This document shows positions 36,465 through 45,508 of a DNA stretch of 64,000 nt, piece by piece. How positions within the stretch are numbered: the stretch's first letter is position 1; every line of letters starts with the position of its first letter. The translations under genes were made by a program, and so were the position numbers. The notes under the pieces are model-generated. The model did no database searches. It was not told where the DNA came from and worked only from the letters and a program-made list of their open reading frames with translations. Origin of the DNA: Gammaproteobacteria bacterium UBA5078 (GTDB lineage Bacteria > Pseudomonadota > Gammaproteobacteria > Pseudomonadales > Pseudohongiellaceae); contig DIAM01000001.1 of NCBI GenBank assembly GCA_002416505.1, positions 1 to 64,000 of the forward strand, given 5' to 3'.

Positions 36465-36494
36465 ACTTAAAAAAAAAGGGCTAAGCCCCTCTCT
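36465..36494 (-). terminator. Hairpin with T-run between rpsB and tsf (attenuator/terminator)
   Basis: On the minus strand GGGC-TTA-GCCC forms a short stem, extendable by A-T and G-T pairs, followed at once by nine T residues (A-run at 36469-36477 on the plus strand). It lies about 100 bases after the rpsB stop. Partial termination between rpsB and tsf is known in E. coli and would lower tsf expression relative to rpsB. Confidence 0.55.
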
Positions 36495-36590
36495 TTTCAT
36501 GCGTTTCCGACCATTTTAGTCGTTAGTTTCGCACTCTCTCAAGCTAAGAGGCCGCGGACAGAGCCGGGCCTCTCGCGGAGGATGCTCAGC

Positions 36591-37388
36591 TTATTCAGCG
36601 GCAGGTGCGCTAGCTGGCTTTTCTGCCGTCACTTCGGCTTTAGGTGCTTCTTTAACTGCTTCTTCATTGACTTCGATGAACTCGCTGTCACCGGAGACAA
36701 CATTCAAGTCACCACGACCAGCGATGCAGGCATCAGCGACAGCTGTTGCGTAAAGCTCGATTGCGCGAATCGCGTCGTCATTGCCAGGGATTGGGAAGTC
36801 GATGCCATCAGGGTTGCTGTTGGTGTCAACGATGCCAATTACTGGGATGCTCAGATTGTTCGCCTCTGTGATCGAGATGCGTTCGTGATCGACGTCGATT
36901 ACGAACAAGGCGTCAGGCAATCCGCCCATTTCCTTGATTCCGCCGATGCTGCGTTCCAGCTTCTCTTTCTGACGACGACGCACAAGTGCTTCTTTCTTCG
37001 TTAGACGATCGAAAGTACCGTCAGTTTCCTGAGCCTCAAGATCGCGAAGCTTCTTGATCGAACCACGGATAGTCTTGTAGTTAGTTAGCATGCCGCCCAA
37101 CCAGCGGTGATCCACATAAGGCATGCCAGCGCGTTCGGCCTGCTCTTTGATGATCTTGCCCGCAGCGCGCTTAGTGCCAACGAAGAGTACTTTCTTCTTC
37201 TTAGCAGCGAGGCTGTGGACTTGCTCGAGGGCTGCGTTGAGCGCTGGAACAGTGTGTTCGAGGTTAATGATGTGAATCTTGTTGCGAGCACCGAAGATGA
37301 ATTTTTTCATCTTAGGGTTCCAGTAGCGGCACTGGTGGCCGAAGTGTACGCCCGCTTTGAGCATTTCTTTCATTGAAACAGTAGTCAT
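36591..37388 (-). CDS. rpsB: 30S ribosomal protein S2
   Basis: A 265-residue S2. SMKEMLKAGVHFGHQCRYWNPKM, IFGARNKIHIINLE and the later HRWLGGMLTNYKTI and GIVDTNSNPDGIDFPIPGNDDA are diagnostic. The last 25 residues are an Ala/Glu/Lys/Pro-rich tail. AAAAAGGA precedes the ATG. The gene heads the long leftward run and has a leader of about 155 bases with a candidate regulatory stem-loop. Confidence 0.99.
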   Translation of the reverse strand: MTTVSMKEMLKAGVHFGHQCRYWNPKMKKFIFGARNKIHIINLEHTVPALNAALEQVHSLAAKKKKVLFVGTKRAAGKIIKEQAERAGMPYVDHRWLGGMLTNYKTIRGSIKKLRDLEAQETDGTFDRLTKKEALVRRRQKEKLERSIGGIKEMGGLPDALFVIDVDHERISITEANNLSIPVIGIVDTNSNPDGIDFPIPGNDDAIRAIELYATAVADACIAGRGDLNVVSGDSEFIEVNEEAVKEAPKAEVTAEKPASAPAAE

Positions 37389-37436
37389 GACTTTTCCTTT
37401 TTATCGGGTTAGGCCTCCATACACCCCATGGTTAAA

Positions 37437-37460
37437 CCCTTAAGCCTCACGGCTTTCGGG
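37437..37460 (-). promoter_or_regulatory. Stem-loop in the rpsB leader, candidate S2 autoregulatory element
   Basis: On the minus strand the sequence folds as CCC, internal GA/AA pair, AAGCC, GTGA tetraloop (GNRA class), GGCTT, GGG. It lies about 50 bases upstream of the rpsB start. S2 represses its own message through leader structures in enterobacteria; assigning this stem to that role is inference. Confidence 0.45.
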
Positions 37461-37551
37461 CACCCAAAACACATGTGACGGTGTATGTGCGACGTTAATT
37501 TACATTTAGTTACTTTAGCGATCATGGGCTGTGACCCACGAAGCGCGCAGC

Positions 37552-37580
37552 TTTATACCACAAAGCCGTGCGGACTTAAA
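37552..37580 (-). promoter_or_regulatory. Candidate rpsB promoter
   Basis: Minus strand: TATAAA at 37557-37552 with a weak TTTAAG at 37580-37575 and a 17-bp spacer. A GC-rich discriminator (GCTGCGCGC) follows the -10, as expected for a promoter under stringent (ppGpp) control. It gives a leader of roughly 155 bases. Confidence 0.45.
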
Positions 37581-37648
37581 GCTTTAGCTTGTACGATAGG
37601 CTTGGCGGGGCTCACTCAAAAGGCACCAAAGTGCCGGCCCGGTGATGC

Positions 37649-37678
37649 CTGTCAATCCCTGCCGCGCTGCATTACAAT
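37649..37678 (+). promoter_or_regulatory. Candidate map promoter
   Basis: CTGTCA (4 of 6) at 37649-37654 and TACAAT (5 of 6) at 37673-37678, 18-bp spacer, about 50 bases before the map start. Confidence 0.45.
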
Positions 37679-37731
37679 AGACCATCGAGAAATTTGCCAC
37701 CCAACACAGTAAAGAGAAGACCTTCCACACT

Positions 37732-38505
37732 ATGGCCATCAGCATAAAAACGCCTGAAGACATCGCCAAAATGCGCGTTGCCGGACGCCTCGCCGCCGAA
37801 GTCCTTGAGATGATCGGCCCCTTCGTTAAAGCGGGTGTAAGCACCGGCGAGTTAGACAGAATCTGTCACGAGCACATCGTCAACGTACAGCAAGCCATAC
37901 CAGCCCCCTTGAATTATAACGGTTTTCCGAAGTCTATCTGCACTTCGATCAATCACGTCATCTGCCATGGCATCCCTAGCGACACCAAGATCCTCAAGAA
38001 AGGCGACATCATCAATATCGATGTCACCGTCATCAAAGACGGTTTTCACGGAGACACTAGCAAGATGTTCGTAATCGACGAGGCGCCTGCCCACGTGACA
38101 CGCCTCATCGAGGTCACGCAGCAGAGCCTATACAAGGCGATCGAGATAGTAAAACCAGGCACACGGCTCGGCGATATCGGCCACATCATTCAAGTCCATG
38201 CGGAATCCAACCACTACTCCGTGGTGAGGGAGTATTGCGGCCATGGCATAGGCAGAGTGTTCCACGAAGACCCCCAGGTATTGCACTATGGCAAGCCTGG
38301 AACCGGACTCGTCCTGACCGAAGGAATGACCTTCACAATAGAGCCCATGCTCAACGCCGGCACCCATCACACGAAGCTGAACAAGGCTGATGGCTGGACC
38401 GTCACCACGCGCGATCGTCGCCTCTCTGCTCAGTGGGAGCACACCCTCGCGGTGACGGCCGACGGCTGTGAAGTCCTGACCAAACGCACCGAAGAATCCT
38501 TCTAA
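37732..38505 (+). CDS. map: Methionine aminopeptidase, type I
   Basis: A 257-residue dinuclear metalloprotease removing the initiator Met from nascent proteins. The metal ligands lie in NIDVTVIKDGFHGDTSKMF (two Asp), YCGHGIGRVFHEDP (His), GMTFTIEPML (Glu) and SAQWEHTLAV (Glu). It is transcribed away from rpsB, the conserved arrangement, and is followed by glnD 42 bases later. Confidence 0.98.
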   Translation: MAISIKTPEDIAKMRVAGRLAAEVLEMIGPFVKAGVSTGELDRICHEHIVNVQQAIPAPLNYNGFPKSICTSINHVICHGIPSDTKILKKGDIINIDVTVIKDGFHGDTSKMFVIDEAPAHVTRLIEVTQQSLYKAIEIVKPGTRLGDIGHIIQVHAESNHYSVVREYCGHGIGRVFHEDPQVLHYGKPGTGLVLTEGMTFTIEPMLNAGTHHTKLNKADGWTVTTRDRRLSAQWEHTLAVTADGCEVLTKRTEESF

Positions 38506-38547
38506 TTCTCTCTCAGCATCCCTGCGCGCTACTACTGGCACCTAGTT

Positions 38548-41232
38548 ATGAATGACATTCACAATGCTCTGGACGCTCATTTCAAAGATGAACTGTTCAA
38601 TATTGAGCAGTTCCGCACCCAACTGGCGAACTCGAACGACGCCGTCGCCGTGTTTCGCGAAGCGCTCACCAAGTCCCGACAAATACTCGACGAACACTAT
38701 CGTACAAACGATGACATAGAGAAATTGGTGTGGGGCCGGGCCTGGTTCATGGACGAACTCCTGCGCTGCGCGTGGGAGCGATATGACTGGGGCAAACCCA
38801 ATGATATCAGCCTGCTGGCCGTTGGCGGCTATGGACGTGGGGAGTTGCATCCGCACTCGGATATCGACCTGCTGATCGTCACACGCGATGACGATCATGC
38901 GCAGTTCAAACAGAGTATTAGCGCCTTCTTTACCTTCCTCTGGGATATTAATCTCGAGATCGGCCAGGCAGTGCGCTCAATAGCGCAATGTCGACAGGAA
39001 GCCCTCAAAGACATCACCGTGACCACCAGTCTCATGGAATCACGCACCATCATTGGGCCCGACGAGCTGCGCGACGAGATGATCGAACAGACCCAGAATA
39101 ACGACGTCTGGCCGGCCAAGTCCTTCTTCGACGCCAAGCGCGACGAGCAACAGGCGCGCCACGACAAATACTATGACATCGACTACGCCCTAGAGCCGAA
39201 CGTCAAAACCTCCCCCGGGGGCCTGCGCGACATCCAAACCATCGCGTGGATTGCGAAGCGTTATTACAAAGCCAATCAACTGGCCGACCTAGTAAATCTT
39301 GGCTTCCTTAATAGCAACGAATACGAGCAACTCGCCGAGGGCGAACGCCTCCTGTGGAAGCTGCGCTATGGATTGCACCTTCTGGCGGGACGCAAGGAAG
39401 ATCGCCTGCTGTTCGACAAGCAGCGCGACCTTGCGCAGATGTTTGGCTATGTAGACGACGAAAAGAGCCTCGCCGTTGAGAAATTGATGCAGGAATATTA
39501 TCGTGCCGTCGCCACCTTGCGCGCGCTCAACGATGCGCTGTTACAGCATTTCGACGAGGCGATTCTGCGTGCCAATGAACAGGAAGTGATCGAGGTCATT
39601 AACAACCGCTTCCAACTGCGCAATGACTATATCGAGATCCGCTACGGCGACGTCTTCAAACGCTTTCCCTTCGCATTACTCGAGATCTTCGTGCTCATGG
39701 CGCAGAACCCGAGAATCAAGGGCGTGCGGGCGATCACCATTCGCTCTATTCGCGATCACCGCTATCTAATCAACGACGTTTTTCGCAAGGACCTACGCAA
39801 CGTCACGCTTTTTATGGAATTGCTGCGCTCGCCCCACGAGTTGACATCGCAGTTGCGCCGCATGGCCCGTTATGGGGTGCTTGGTTTATACCTCCCAGAG
39901 TTCGGCGCGATCTCCGGCAAAATGCAACACGACCTCTTCCATATTTACACGGTCGATGCCCACACCCTGCAAGTGATCGAGAATACGCGTCGCTTTTTAC
40001 TGCCCGAGGCCGAGGAGAAGTTCCCGATCGCCTTCCATATTGTGCGTCGCCTGCCCAAGCTCGAACTGCTCTATATAGCCGGCCTCTATCACGACATCGC
40101 CAAGGGCCGTGGCGGCGATCACTCCACCCTCGGCATGGTCGACGGTGCGGAGTTCTGTCGCCTGCATCACCTAAGCGCGTGGGACACCAAGCTCGTTGCC
40201 TGGCTGATCGGCAAACACCTACTGATGTCGATGACAGCGCAGCGGATGGACATCGCGGACCCAGAAGTCATCCAACAATTCGCGCTAGAAGTGGGCGACA
40301 AATTACATTTGGATTATCTTTATGCGCTGACGGTGGCGGACATCAACGCGACCAACCCAACACTGTGGAACACGTGGCGTGCCGCGCTATTGCGTCAACT
40401 CTATCTGAGCACCAAGCGCGCCCTGCGCCGCGGGCTTGAGAACCCGATCGACCGAGCCGATCGCATCAAGGACAAACAGGAGAGTGCCCGCCTCAAACTC
40501 ACCGAGCGCGGCATTAGTGAAGAACAGATCGAGAAAATTTGGGACAACATCGACGACGAATACTTCGTGCGCGAGTCCACGGCGAACATCGCCTGGCATA
40601 CCGAGGCGATTGCCAAGAGCAACGGTGTCGACACGCTCATCCTCATCGAAGATCCCACGGACAACTTCACCGCGGGCGCAACCCAAATATTTATCTACAC
40701 GCTCAATCGCAGCCATCTTTTCGCCAGCAGTGCAGCGGCGATCGGCAAGTTGGGCCTGAACATTCAAGACGCGCGTATTTTTACCTCAAGTAAGAATTAC
40801 TGCATGAACACCTATACGGTACTCGAGAACGATGGCAACCCTGTGCAGGCTAGCGCCGCACGGCGCAGCCAAATAGTCACGATGCTGCGCGAGTATCTTG
40901 CGGAGCCGACGCGTTATCTGCGCGGCTCGGAAACGCGAATCGCGCGTAAACTCAAGCATTTCAGCCAGCACGTGGAAACCGAACTCATTAATTCGGACGA
41001 CAAGGCCTACACCACTATCGAGATCAACTGCCCGGACAAACCCGGCGTGTTAGCCTCTATCGGCAAGGTATTCGCGCAGCATAATATTCAATTGCAGAAT
41101 GCACGCATCGCGACACTGGGCGAGCGCGTGGAAGACTTATTCTTCGTGCTGGATAGTAACTTCCAAAAAATCACCGACCCGGAAGAGATCGAGCGACTGC
41201 AGAACGATATCAAGCAAGAGCTCGGCAGCTAG
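38548..41232 (+). CDS. glnD: Bifunctional uridylyltransferase/uridylyl-removing enzyme GlnD
   Basis: An 894-residue nitrogen sensor that uridylylates PII when glutamine is low and removes UMP when it is high. The nucleotidyltransferase motif VGGYGRGELHPHSDIDL is at residues 92-108. The HD hydrolase motif is LYHDIAKGRGGDHS (His515, Asp516). Two C-terminal ACT domains (about 720-795 and 815-890) sense glutamine; the second begins TTIEINCPDKPGVLASIG. Length and domain order are normal. No PII gene is in the window. Confidence 0.98.
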   Translation: MNDIHNALDAHFKDELFNIEQFRTQLANSNDAVAVFREALTKSRQILDEHYRTNDDIEKLVWGRAWFMDELLRCAWERYDWGKPNDISLLAVGGYGRGELHPHSDIDLLIVTRDDDHAQFKQSISAFFTFLWDINLEIGQAVRSIAQCRQEALKDITVTTSLMESRTIIGPDELRDEMIEQTQNNDVWPAKSFFDAKRDEQQARHDKYYDIDYALEPNVKTSPGGLRDIQTIAWIAKRYYKANQLADLVNLGFLNSNEYEQLAEGERLLWKLRYGLHLLAGRKEDRLLFDKQRDLAQMFGYVDDEKSLAVEKLMQEYYRAVATLRALNDALLQHFDEAILRANEQEVIEVINNRFQLRNDYIEIRYGDVFKRFPFALLEIFVLMAQNPRIKGVRAITIRSIRDHRYLINDVFRKDLRNVTLFMELLRSPHELTSQLRRMARYGVLGLYLPEFGAISGKMQHDLFHIYTVDAHTLQVIENTRRFLLPEAEEKFPIAFHIVRRLPKLELLYIAGLYHDIAKGRGGDHSTLGMVDGAEFCRLHHLSAWDTKLVAWLIGKHLLMSMTAQRMDIADPEVIQQFALEVGDKLHLDYLYALTVADINATNPTLWNTWRAALLRQLYLSTKRALRRGLENPIDRADRIKDKQESARLKLTERGISEEQIEKIWDNIDDEYFVRESTANIAWHTEAIAKSNGVDTLILIEDPTDNFTAGATQIFIYTLNRSHLFASSAAAIGKLGLNIQDARIFTSSKNYCMNTYTVLENDGNPVQASAARRSQIVTMLREYLAEPTRYLRGSETRIARKLKHFSQHVETELINSDDKAYTTIEINCPDKPGVLASIGKVFAQHNIQLQNARIATLGERVEDLFFVLDSNFQKITDPEEIERLQNDIKQELGS

Positions 41233-41248
41233 CGCGGAGAACAGCAAA

Positions 41249-41605
41249 GTGACTGAAAAGACAGCAACCCTATACGGCATCGCCAATTGCGACACCGTGA
41301 AAAAAACGCGCAAATATTTAGACGGCATAGGCATGGACTACAGCTTTCATGACTATAAAAAAGCAGGCCTCGATGCCGATCTTGCCGCGACGCTGATTGC
41401 GGCAATTCCCCTAGAGGCACTAATCAATAAACGCGGCACCACCTGGCGCAAGCTCACTGCCGCGCAGCAGGCTAGTCTTTCCCAGCACGGTGCTCTGGCA
41501 CTGATCATGGCAAACCCAGCGCTCGTTCGCCGCCCCATTATTCGCCATCGTAATGGCTGGATAGTCGGCTACGACGAGACCCAATTGCAGGCACTGAGCA
41601 GCTGA
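41249..41605 (+). CDS. yffB: ArsC/Spx-family thioredoxin-fold protein (YffB-like)
   Basis: A 118-residue protein of the arsenate-reductase-like family. The N-terminus reads LYGIANCDTVKKTRKYLD, with one Cys and no second Cys in a CX2C or CX3C pair. LINKRGTTWRKL and the C-terminal ...RRPIIRHRNGWIVGYDE match YffB-type proteins. The start is a GTG at 41249 behind GGAGA; longer frames would lie inside glnD. It sits between glnD and dapD, as its relative does in Pseudomonas. The substrate is unknown, and arsenate reduction should not be assumed. Confidence 0.9.
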   Translation: MTEKTATLYGIANCDTVKKTRKYLDGIGMDYSFHDYKKAGLDADLAATLIAAIPLEALINKRGTTWRKLTAAQQASLSQHGALALIMANPALVRRPIIRHRNGWIVGYDETQLQALSS

Positions 41606-41646
41606 GCAAGACAGCTCTCTCTCATTTTAGTTTTAAGGATGACATC

Positions 41647-42690
41647 ATGAAGCAATCTCCCACACTCCATAGCCTAGGAATAGGCATCGCCACCCGTAAC
41701 AGCCGCGACGAGATCATCGAGGTCTACTACCCGCTGGTGCTACGCGAACCGGACTCGAAATTAGTCGAGGCCCTGCGCTCCTGCTGTGCATACCAGGGAG
41801 GCAATGTGCTGAGCATCGTTAGCGAGGCGCAGCTTACAGAATTATTGAGCTCGCCTAGCGTGGCCGCAGATAAAAGCCTTAGCGCGCTGCTACGCCAATT
41901 GAACGAGAGCACGCAGGATGTCTGCGCAATGTTCATCAGTGAAGACACCGCTCCTACTTGCGTAGCGGAGGTGTATCTGAAGCTGCATCTTCTCTCACAC
42001 CGCCTCTGCAAGCCCCACTCTCTTAACCTAAGCGGAGCCTTCGGGGTGTTGCAGAATGTGGCGTGGACGAATCAGGGCGCTATCGATCTCGCAGACCTTC
42101 CTGCGCGCCAGTTACAGGCGCGCTTGAAGGGCGAGTTACTCGAAGTGATGTCCGTTGATAAATTCCCGAAGATGAGCAATTACGTAGTGCCCAAGGGCGT
42201 GCGAATTGCCCATACGGCAAGAGTGAGACTCGGGGCCTATCTCGGCGAAGGCACTACGATCATGCACGAAGGCTTCGTGAATTTTAATGCAGGTACCGAA
42301 GGCCCCGCGATGATCGAAGGCCGCATCTCCGCCGGCGTCATGGTCGGCGCCGGCAGCGATCTCGGCGGCGGCTGTAGCACCATGGGTACACTCTCGGGAG
42401 GCGGCACCGAAATAATTTCCGTCGGTAAAGACTGTCTGATTGGCGCAAACTCCGGCATCGGCTTCCCACTGGGGGACCGCTGCATCGTGGAGGCAGGCCT
42501 TTATGTAACCGCCGGCACCAAGGTATTAGTGCTAGACAATGCGAACCAAGTTATCGGCACCATGAAGGCGCGCGAGCTGTCGAACAAGTCCGACCTATTG
42601 TTCCGCCGCAACTCGGTCACCGGTGCGGTCGAGTGCAAGGCCAATAAGACGGCGATCGCACTCAACGAAGAACTCCACACTCACAATTGA
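41647..42690 (+). CDS. dapD: 2,3,4,5-tetrahydropyridine-2,6-dicarboxylate N-succinyltransferase (long form)
   Basis: A 347-residue DapD that succinylates tetrahydrodipicolinate in the lysine/diaminopimelate pathway. It is the longer form found in Pseudomonas and Actinobacteria, not the 274-residue E. coli type: an N-terminal domain of about 170 residues precedes the left-handed beta-helix (GVRIAHTARVRLGAYLGEG, AGSDLGGGCSTMGTLSGGG). AAGGA precedes the ATG. dapE follows 27 bases later; the aminotransferase of the intermediate step (dapC) is not adjacent. Confidence 0.96.
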   Translation: MKQSPTLHSLGIGIATRNSRDEIIEVYYPLVLREPDSKLVEALRSCCAYQGGNVLSIVSEAQLTELLSSPSVAADKSLSALLRQLNESTQDVCAMFISEDTAPTCVAEVYLKLHLLSHRLCKPHSLNLSGAFGVLQNVAWTNQGAIDLADLPARQLQARLKGELLEVMSVDKFPKMSNYVVPKGVRIAHTARVRLGAYLGEGTTIMHEGFVNFNAGTEGPAMIEGRISAGVMVGAGSDLGGGCSTMGTLSGGGTEIISVGKDCLIGANSGIGFPLGDRCIVEAGLYVTAGTKVLVLDNANQVIGTMKARELSNKSDLLFRRNSVTGAVECKANKTAIALNEELHTHN

Positions 42691-42717
42691 TATAGCCTAG
42701 CGCTAGAGACTATCCCT

Positions 42718-43851
42718 ATGACCTCAACCCTTTCGCTGTGCATGGCATTGATCGAGAAAGCCTCTGTCACCCCCGACGATGCAGGCTGCAATCAACTGCT
42801 TATGGATCGTCTACAGGGCTTAGGCTTCAAGATCGAGACCCTGCCCTTCGGCGAGGTCAATAATTTCTGGGCCCGCTTAGGCGAGAAGGGGCCGCTGTTC
42901 GCATTCGCGGGCCACACCGACGTCGTGCCGACCGGACCCGTCGAGGATTGGATGTTCGACCCCTTTACCCCTACGGTGCGTGACGGCGTCTTGTACGGGC
43001 GTGGAACGGCGGATATGAAGGGCAGCATCGCCGCCATGGTAATCGCTTGCGAACGCTTCCTGGCCGAAGACAAGCCCTTCGACGGATCGATAGCCTTCTT
43101 GATCACCAGTGACGAGGAAGGCAGCGCGATAAACGGCACACGCAAAGTCATCGAAGTGCTAGAGGCGCGAGACGAGAAGATCGATTATTGCATCGTGGGC
43201 GAACCCTCCAGCAGCAAGGAGCTTGGCGATGTCATTAAGATCGGCCGGCGTGGCTCCCTGCATGGCAAGCTCAAGGTACACGGCGTCCAAGGACATGTGG
43301 CCTACCCACAACTGGCCAGCAATCCGATACACAAGGCGATGCTTCCACTGCACGACCTCGTTAAAGAGACTTGGGATGAGGGCAATGCGGACTTTCCGCC
43401 CACAAGCCTCCAGATCTCGAATATTCACTCGGGCACGGGCACCGACAATGTCATTCCCGGCACTCTGGATGCGCAGTTCAATTTCCGCTTCTCAACCGCG
43501 CTGACCGAGGCGCAGATTCGTAGCCGCACAGAGGCGATTCTCGATGCGCACGAATTAGAATACACCCTCGACTGGCAACTCTCTGGCAACCCGTTCCTGA
43601 CCTCCAGAGGGACCTTAATCGACATCGTGTCGGCGAGCATAAAGCACATCAATGGTGTCGAGACACAGTGCTCGACTACCGGGGGCACATCCGACGGGCG
43701 CTTCATTGCACCGACTGGCGCTCAGCTTCTGGAATTGGGGCCATGTAACGCCACCATTCACAAGGTGAACGAGAACGTCAAAATCAGCGAATTGGACGAA
43801 CTCACGCGGATCTATGAAGAGGTGTTAATACGCCTACTACGCAACTCCTAG
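42718..43851 (+). CDS. dapE: Succinyl-diaminopimelate desuccinylase
   Basis: A 377-residue M20 family zinc amidohydrolase releasing succinate to give LL-diaminopimelate. Metal ligands are His66 in FAGHTDVVPTG, the Asp in GRGTADMKGS, and the catalytic Glu pair in ITSDEEGSAING; the last ligand His lies in NATIHKVNENV. It ends 3 bases from the convergent rsmJ gene with no terminator between them. Confidence 0.98.
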   Translation: MTSTLSLCMALIEKASVTPDDAGCNQLLMDRLQGLGFKIETLPFGEVNNFWARLGEKGPLFAFAGHTDVVPTGPVEDWMFDPFTPTVRDGVLYGRGTADMKGSIAAMVIACERFLAEDKPFDGSIAFLITSDEEGSAINGTRKVIEVLEARDEKIDYCIVGEPSSSKELGDVIKIGRRGSLHGKLKVHGVQGHVAYPQLASNPIHKAMLPLHDLVKETWDEGNADFPPTSLQISNIHSGTGTDNVIPGTLDAQFNFRFSTALTEAQIRSRTEAILDAHELEYTLDWQLSGNPFLTSRGTLIDIVSASIKHINGVETQCSTTGGTSDGRFIAPTGAQLLELGPCNATIHKVNENVKISELDELTRIYEEVLIRLLRNS

Positions 43852-43854
43852 TCA

Positions 43855-44658
43855 CTAAGTCGCAGACTTGACGATTGGATAGACATCGAAGCGGCTCGAC
43901 TTGCCTTCGAGCGTAAAGCCCGGCGCGCGATCATCTAGAAATGGTGCGTGCCTTGGCCGCTTCACTACCACCCTTCGCTCAGCCAATGCCAACGCTTGTG
44001 CCAGCAAACCCGGCACATCCTGCTCACCGTGCAGGAGTTGTTGAAGGAGAAACATATTCTTCTTCACCTTCGCACTCTTCTTCTTGCGCTCGGGGAACAT
44101 CGGGTCGAGATAGACGATCTCGGGGCGCTCCTGTTCCTGACACTGTGCCTGCATAAGGGTAAGACTATCTCCGGAATGCAGATGCATACGCTCAACGGTC
44201 TGCCGGACTCGCTCGTCGGGGCTATGCAACGCGCGCCGAATGCCGTCGCTTAACATGGCGTGAAGTATCGCCGAGCGTTCGCACAGAGTCACGACACAGC
44301 CCGCCGCTGCGAACAAATAAGCATCCAAACCAAAACCCGCCGTCGCGTCCAAAACACGAGTCCTATGGCCCTGCTTCACGGCAGCGGCCTTTAGAAGCGC
44401 CTCAGGTTGCACGGGATGTCGCTGGCGATACTGCAGGCTATTATTGTCGAAATCGACACAGACAGCGCCTGAGGCGTCCTCGGCGGTACTGCGCAAGCAC
44501 AGCCGGGCGTCTTCAAAGAACAAGAGGAATTGGCAGAAATCCTGTGGCGAGTGTTGGGCAGCTAGCACAGGGATAGACAACTGTGCGGCAAGAGCATCGA
44601 TGTCGTGCACTGCGCTTGCGTCGCAGTCGGCTAAGGCAATTAGGCACTGCTCAGGCAT
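43855..44658 (-). CDS. rsmJ: 16S rRNA (guanine1516-N2)-methyltransferase
   Basis: A 267-residue SAM-dependent methyltransferase of the RsmJ (YhiQ) family, which methylates G1516 in 16S rRNA. The SAM motif is VLDATAGFGLDAYLFAAAG, and the family block IVYLDPMFPERKKKSAKVKK is unmistakable. The ATG at 44658 (MPEQC) was preferred over 44667, since the AAGGG upstream is correctly spaced only for the former. It is tail-to-tail with dapE. Confidence 0.95.
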   Translation of the reverse strand: MPEQCLIALADCDASAVHDIDALAAQLSIPVLAAQHSPQDFCQFLLFFEDARLCLRSTAEDASGAVCVDFDNNSLQYRQRHPVQPEALLKAAAVKQGHRTRVLDATAGFGLDAYLFAAAGCVVTLCERSAILHAMLSDGIRRALHSPDERVRQTVERMHLHSGDSLTLMQAQCQEQERPEIVYLDPMFPERKKKSAKVKKNMFLLQQLLHGEQDVPGLLAQALALAERRVVVKRPRHAPFLDDRAPGFTLEGKSSRFDVYPIVKSAT

Positions 44659-44697
44659 TGAATTCATCCCTTGGAAGACACTCGAATGGGTGTCGAT

Positions 44698-45507
44698 CTA
44701 ACGCAAAAAGTAAATTGCGAATAACACCAAGCCCATTATTACGCGATAGATAATAAATGGCATAAAGCCAACGCGATCGATCAGGCGTAGGAAATAATGG
44801 ATACACAACCAAGACACCACGGCCGACACGGCTATCGCATAGAGCAGCATCCCCCAGTGGTTCGACAGACCAGAGGAGATCAATTCATAGCCCTCCAACA
44901 ACCCGCCCGCCGCGATGATCGGGATGGCCAAGAGGAATGAGAATTTCGCGGCGGCTCTGCGATCAAGACCGCAAAGCAGTGCCGCAGTCATCGTCGCGCC
45001 CGAACGCGAGGTTCCCGGCATTAGGGCGAGCACCTGGAAAAAACCAATCGTAAGGCTCGACTTCAATGTCAGTTTCTCGATCGAGAGAGTCTGTTTGCCG
45101 ACTCGATCCGCGACAAAAAGCAAAAATGCAAAAAATATCGAGGTAGAGGCGATCAGCAACATGGAGCGTGAATACTGCTCGACCACATCGCTCAGCGCGA
45201 AACCTATCAAACCAGCGGGAATGGTGGCAGCTATCACATACCAGGCCAAACGCGAGTCCGCGTTCTGCGCCTTGCCGGTACAAGAGCCTAACCATGCCTT
45301 AAACAGAACGACGATATCGCGCCGAAAATACAACAACACCGCAACTAGGCTGCCAACATGCACCGCGACATCGAAAATGAGTCCTTGATCTGGCCAACCC
45401 AACAACTCTTTAGGCAATATGATGTGGGCAGAACTAGAGATAGGAAGAAATTCTGTGAAGCCCTGCAAAATCGCCAAAAACGTCGTTCTGAACCAGTCCA
45501 GTTCCAT
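44698..45507 (-). CDS. uppP: Undecaprenyl-diphosphatase UppP (BacA)
   Basis: A 269-residue polytopic membrane phosphatase that converts undecaprenyl diphosphate to the monophosphate on the outer face of the inner membrane and so recycles the carrier. The two active-site motifs are GFTEFLPISSSAHI near the N-terminus and PGTSRSGATM in the middle. About eight membrane helices are visible. It starts 1 base after the tsaB stop, so the two are coupled. Confidence 0.98.
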   Translation of the reverse strand: MELDWFRTTFLAILQGFTEFLPISSSAHIILPKELLGWPDQGLIFDVAVHVGSLVAVLLYFRRDIVVLFKAWLGSCTGKAQNADSRLAWYVIAATIPAGLIGFALSDVVEQYSRSMLLIASTSIFFAFLLFVADRVGKQTLSIEKLTLKSSLTIGFFQVLALMPGTSRSGATMTAALLCGLDRRAAAKFSFLLAIPIIAAGGLLEGYELISSGLSNHWGMLLYAIAVSAVVSWLCIHYFLRLIDRVGFMPFIIYRVIMGLVLFAIYFLR

Positions 45508-45508
45508 A

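Larger units (their letters stand above)
37389..37731. other. Divergent rpsB/map regulatory region (343 bases)
   Basis: No protein gene is supported here. It contains a candidate rpsB promoter and leader on the minus strand and a candidate map promoter on the plus strand, described separately. The rest shows no other clear structure. Confidence 0.7.

Noticed and set aside
41249..41605. Calling the ArsC-like protein an arsenate reductase
   Set aside because: The family is named for its fold; only one Cys is conserved at the active site and the neighbours concern nitrogen and lysine metabolism.
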